Source: M3007 sp038246345
GTDB taxonomy: Bacteria; Bacteroidota; Bacteroidia; Chitinophagales; Saprospiraceae
Length of the DNA: 8,091 bases
Reading direction: 5' to 3'
Assembly: GCA_038246345.1 (NCBI GenBank)
Contig: JBBRWA010000274.1
Span: 1-8,091, forward strand
The notes beneath the pieces were generated by a model. The model did no database searches. It was not told the DNA's origin and was given only the letters and a program-made list of their open reading frames with translations. Shown here one piece after another: positions 5,403 through 8,091 of this stretch (positions within the stretch are counted from its first letter, which is position 1; every line of letters starts with the position of its first letter). The position numbers were made by a program, and so were the translations under genes.

Positions 5403-7328
5403 TCATTTCTCCGGCAAGATTTTTAGCAAATATAAGGTGTCTAGCGTTGAAGCGCGACTGGCGGGGTTAAGAAATGTTACTTTGAGCAGGGCTGCCTGAA
5501 AATGATAGAAGGTTTGCGTCACTTCGAAGGGTATTTTGGCTATTTCAAGTTCGCCCTTTCCCCCATTGTCGACATGTAGCCAAATAGAGCCTGTCTTGTT
5601 TACCTGCGCCCGCAATGCTTCATGCTGTTCAAAATCTTCCAGTAAATCTCCATTGTAAAAATCCAGGGCATGGCTCCCTCGGTGGAAATACGCCATTCTA
5701 TCGGCTGGAATGCCGTTTTCCCGGGCAAATTGGGCGATGCGCTTCGGCGATTGATAAGGTAGTAAGGTTGGGTAAAAATAAAAATTGAGCATGAAGCCAA
5801 TGGTGAGAGAGGCCAATACACCGCGTTGTACCAGAGCGTCTGTGTCTTTCGGAAAGGGGTTTCGGAAAATTTTTAGGCATAAAGTGCCGAGTAGGAGTAA
5901 GATTAGGCACCAGAGTAATATATTTCCTGTTGGGAATACAAATGTGGGAATCAATAGGGCTATGATGATGCCCATGGCAATGGGAAAGTACAGGGCTGCC
6001 CATTCCCAGCCCATTTTTTGGTTTGGTGCTTTTTCCCGGTTGAGCTGGCTTGCCATGAGTACCGCCGCCCAGGGTAGGGTGACGAATATGTAGTGGGGAA
6101 GCTTGTATTGGGACATCGATAGGGCGATGAAGGTGAGCGCAAAGGCACCGATGGTGTAGTACTCGGGGGTCGGGGGTTGGTGCTCGGGTGCGTGGTAGCG
6201 TGTGAACTTCCGGGAAGTGAAAAACTTCCCGGAAGTCGCGAAAAATTTCCCGGAAGTCGCGAAAAACTTCCCGGAAGTCGCGAAAAACTTCCCGGAAGTC
6301 GCGAAAAACTTCCCGGAAGTCGCGAAAAACATTCCGATTGTCTTGGCCAAGAGCAGGCACCAGGGCAGGAAAGCCCACAAGTATACATGCAGGAAATAGA
6401 AGGCTGAGGCATCGTTTTTCCATACATTTTCTCCCGTGACGCGCCCGAAACTTTGCTCCCAAAAGAAAAAGTATAAGCCAGAAACACCCGTGCGCCCATT
6501 CACCACCTTTTCCGGGTGAAGGTCAAATTGCTGCCAAAGTCCCCAGCACATCGGTGCCAGTACCAAGGCGGTCATCAATAAACCGAGCAACCATTCCCAT
6601 TTGAAAATAGCCCGCCATTGTCCACTGAAAAGCAGGTGCGTGCCGACCGCAAAACCTGCGATTATCAAGCCAATTGGCCCTTTGGCCAGCATGGCCAAAC
6701 CAATGCAAAAGAACCCGCCTATCAAGTAGCGCCAGCGAGGCTGTTGCAGGTACTCCGCCAATTGCCACACCGCACAAGTGCTAGTGCCCAGCAGGAGGGT
6801 ATCGGTGCGTACATCGTTGCATATAACAATGACCCCCATAGCCGAAGCCAGGATGAATGCCGCCTGCCGCGCCGTTTTTTTTGTATAAAAAAGCAAGCTG
6901 AAACGGTACACGCCCCACACGCCCGCCAGCGCTGCCAACAAAGACGGCAACTTGTATGCCCAATTGCTGATGCCAAACAGCGCAAAGGAGCTCGTCGAAA
7001 GCCAAAACAACAAGGGCGGTTTGTCCAGATAGTCGGCGCCGCGGTGCTGCACTTGCAGCCAGGAACCATTTTGCAGCATTTCCATGGAAATAGACGCATA
7101 TTGAGAAGCGTCTACATCCATGACATCAAGAAAAAGGCCGCGTATTAGCACGGCGGCCAGACCAAGTCCCAGCCAAAACCAAGAGGAAGGGGTAGCGCTT
7201 TGGTGGGAAGAAAAAAGAGCAGAAATTCGACGCATCGCGGCAAAAGTCGGTAGAATCGCTGATAAATGACTTCTTGATAGCAGGTCTATTTGACAGAAAA
7301 CACCGACCTTTGTTTTGATATTCGACAT
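5403..7328 (-). CDS. GT39/ArnT-like membrane glycosyltransferase with in-frame repeat insertion
   Basis: This 641-residue multi-pass membrane protein probably transfers a sugar from a polyprenyl-phosphate donor at the periplasmic side, as PMT/ArnT family enzymes do; the acceptor is unknown. Family marks are: the first membrane helix (about 50-67) followed by DVDASQYASISMEML with the likely catalytic Asp at about 73, DKPPLLFWL (102-110), DVRTDTLLL (172-180), AKGPIGL (215-221) and SQYKLPHYIF (406-415). Further hydrophobic segments lie at about 126-148, 157-170, 202-233, 245-262, 310-328, 391-404, 412-427, 443-462 and 468-486, followed by a soluble C-terminal part. Residues 334-368 are five exact FFATSGK repeats plus a degenerate copy (FFTSRKF), sitting in a loop between membrane segments. 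Their net positive charge suggests a cytoplasmic loop. The start is uncertain: Met32 (ATG at 7235-7233) is as good as Met1, and residues 1-31 do not look like the family. It is divergent from the GT4 gene. Confidence 0.88.
   Translation of the reverse strand: MSNIKTKVGVFCQIDLLSRSHLSAILPTFAAMRRISALFSSHQSATPSSWFWLGLGLAAVLIRGLFLDVMDVDASQYASISMEMLQNGSWLQVQHRGADYLDKPPLLFWLSTSSFALFGISNWAYKLPSLLAALAGVWGVYRFSLLFYTKKTARQAAFILASAMGVIVICNDVRTDTLLLGTSTCAVWQLAEYLQQPRWRYLIGGFFCIGLAMLAKGPIGLIIAGFAVGTHLLFSGQWRAIFKWEWLLGLLMTALVLAPMCWGLWQQFDLHPEKVVNGRTGVSGLYFFFWEQSFGRVTGENVWKNDASAFYFLHVYLWAFLPWCLLLAKTIGMFFATSGKFFATSGKFFATSGKFFATSGKFFATSGKFFTSRKFTRYHAPEHQPPTPEYYTIGAFALTFIALSMSQYKLPHYIFVTLPWAAVLMASQLNREKAPNQKMGWEWAALYFPIAMGIIIALLIPTFVFPTGNILLWCLILLLLGTLCLKIFRNPFPKDTDALVQRGVLASLTIGFMLNFYFYPTLLPYQSPKRIAQFARENGIPADRMAYFHRGSHALDFYNGDLLEDFEQHEALRAQVNKTGSIWLHVDNGGKGELEIAKIPFEVTQTFYHFQAALLKVTFLNPASRASTLDTLYLLKILPEK
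6206..6330. repeat. 21-bp tandem array of 13-bp palindromes inside the GT39 gene
   Basis: Six copies of a 13-base palindrome with one central unpaired base, ACTTCC[C/G]GGAAGT, occur at 6206, 6224, 6245 (one mismatch, ATTTCC), 6266, 6287 and 6308. The last five are spaced exactly 21 bases apart by the constant 8-base spacer CGCGAAAA, which adds a TCGCGA palindrome at each junction. The first copy is separated by only GAAAA and has G rather than C at its centre, so it is inverted relative to the rest. It forms a 13-bp perfect stem with a 5-base loop with the second copy. The unit has no stop codon in any of six frames. In the GT39 frame it encodes FFATSGK. Confidence 0.92.
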
Positions 7329-7525
7329 GTCGCCGTAAAAGTGCTGGAAAACGGAAATTCAACAGGCAAAAGTGGAAGCTTTTCCCGAACGCTGGTAACA
7401 ATAATTGGACATTAGAAAACGGTGGAATTCTTGCCTTTGAGCGGAACCGCCGTCGTTCCACCCTGATTTATCGGGGTGTCTCCATACTTGGGGCGGGTGA
7501 TACAACATCCGCCCTATCTTTTAAC
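7329..7525. other. Divergent intergenic region between the two glycosyltransferase genes
   Basis: This region must hold the promoters for both genes. No perfect TAnnTTTG box is found on either strand. The nearest on the plus strand is TATCTTTT (7515-7522), which ends four bases before the GT4 ATG and would give an almost leaderless transcript. A 7-bp inverted repeat, GGTGGAA (7421-7427) and TTCCACC (7456-7462), encloses a second one, GGAAC (7443-7447) and GTTCC (7454-7458). The two are mutually exclusive foldings because they share TTCC. This may be an operator region; the evidence is weak. Confidence 0.4.
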
Positions 7526-8091
7526 ATGAATACACAACGTGTCATTCTAATTACCCCCGGCTTTACAGCTGATGAATATGACCGCAACTGTCTGCCTACC
7601 TTGCAGTTGTATGTGGAAGCATTGTTGGAGCAAAATATTGCTGTGCATGTTGTGGCGTTGGATTACCCATTTTCCAATAAGGTATATCCGTGGAAAGGTG
7701 CCCAAGTATACCCCTGTGGCGGACGCAACAGCCGCTGGCTGAAACCCCGCACGATTTGGCGGGCTTTGAAAATTTGCAAGCGGCTCGTAAAAGAAACGCC
7801 ACCAGGAACCGCCGTGGCCTTGCACAGTTTTTGGCTGGGCTGGGCTTCAGGTATTGGGGAGCGGATAGCAAAACAACTCCAGGTACGGCATATAACGACC
7901 TTGATGGGACAAGATGTTTTGCCACAGAATAGGCATCGCTTCAAGTTTATTACCAGGGAACGACAAGAGCGACTCGTGGTATTATCCAATTTTCAAAACG
8001 AGGTGCTAGAAAATCAATCAGGCTATAAGGCTGCGCAAGTGATTCCCTGGGGCGTAAGCGCGGTGGAAATTCCAGCAGTATTTGCTCAAAA
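7526..8091 (+). CDS. GT4-type glycosyltransferase, N-terminal part (cut by window edge)
   Basis: The ATG at 7526 opens a frame of 188 codons without a stop to the right edge. The N-terminus MNTQRVILITPGFTADEYDRN, with its early Gly-Phe and acidic residues, followed by a strand-helix pattern (LYVEALLEQNIAVHVVALDYPF) is the first Rossmann half of a GT-B glycosyltransferase. HSFWLGWASGIGERIAKQL (about residues 100-118) and the HITTLMGQDVLPQN segment (about 122-135) are the acceptor-side loops typical of GT4/GT1 enzymes. VVLSNFQNEVL (about 151-161) followed by VIPWGVS (172-178) is the linker region before the nucleotide-sugar domain. The donor-binding E-x7-E half lies outside the window. There is no signal peptide, so it acts in the cytoplasm, probably at the inner membrane. 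It is transcribed away from the GT39 gene, suggesting a glycan-synthesis neighbourhood. No Shine-Dalgarno is visible. The sugar and acceptor cannot be inferred. Confidence 0.8.
   Translation, partial: MNTQRVILITPGFTADEYDRNCLPTLQLYVEALLEQNIAVHVVALDYPFSNKVYPWKGAQVYPCGGRNSRWLKPRTIWRALKICKRLVKETPPGTAVALHSFWLGWASGIGERIAKQLQVRHITTLMGQDVLPQNRHRFKFITRERQERLVVLSNFQNEVLENQSGYKAAQVIPWGVSAVEIPAVFAQ

Noticed and set aside
6206..6330. CRISPR-like array
   Set aside because: The spacers are only 8 bases and identical, the repeats are 13 bases, and it sits within a coding frame; no cas gene is present.
5698..6499. Two long alternative minus-strand frames (254 and 179 codons) across the GT39 repeat
   Set aside because: They are open mainly because the 21-bp unit has no stop in any frame. 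The GT39 frame carries the family motifs on both sides of the array.
7485..7490. TACTTG as a -7 box for the GT4 gene
   Set aside because: It does not match TAnnTTTG, and no partner element lies at the right spacing.

Overview
The window looks like chromosomal DNA of a Bacteroidota bacterium, probably from the Saprospiria/Haliscomenobacter-Lewinella side. This placement is inferred and no search was run. The support is: a long two-component-regulator propeller protein, a MetF of the long Bacteroidota type, A-rich leaders without Shine-Dalgarno sequences, and two matches to the Bacteroidota -7 promoter box TAnnTTTG. There are no rRNA or tRNA genes, no CRISPR array and no recognisable transposase.

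Layout. Six genes lie on the minus strand and one on the plus strand. Positions 1-1929 hold a likely three-gene operon, read right to left: a small lipoprotein with a charged helix, a secreted protein with a bacterial SH3-like domain (4-base ATGA overlap), and the N-terminal 311 residues of a Reg_prop beta-propeller sensor (11-base gap). Next comes metF (2174-3130), followed by a 562-base gene-free stretch full of repeats. Then fadD, a long-chain acyl-CoA ligase (3693-5357), lies 45 bases downstream of a GT39/ArnT-like membrane glycosyltransferase (5403-7328). A 197-base divergent spacer separates the latter from a plus-strand GT4-type glycosyltransferase (7526-8091), which runs off the right edge.

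The genes do not form one pathway. metF is one-carbon/methionine metabolism, fadD is fatty-acid activation, the two glycosyltransferases point to envelope glycan synthesis, and the left operon looks like an envelope sensing unit.

The most unusual content is repetitive DNA. (1) A 21-bp array of palindromic 13-mers sits inside the GT39 reading frame and encodes five FFATSGK heptapeptides. (2) Two related elements, each a tandem [A/C]ACTCAT heptamer block plus a shared AGTGCTGAAAA flank, sit exactly at the 3' ends of metF and fadD. In fadD the array itself encodes the last residues and the stop codon. (3) Two inverted copies of a 43-bp element lie between metF and fadD. (4) A 9-bp inverted repeat has a perfect TAnnTTTG box in each arm upstream of the lipoprotein operon. 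The DNA repeats, more than the genes, are the candidates for something undescribed.
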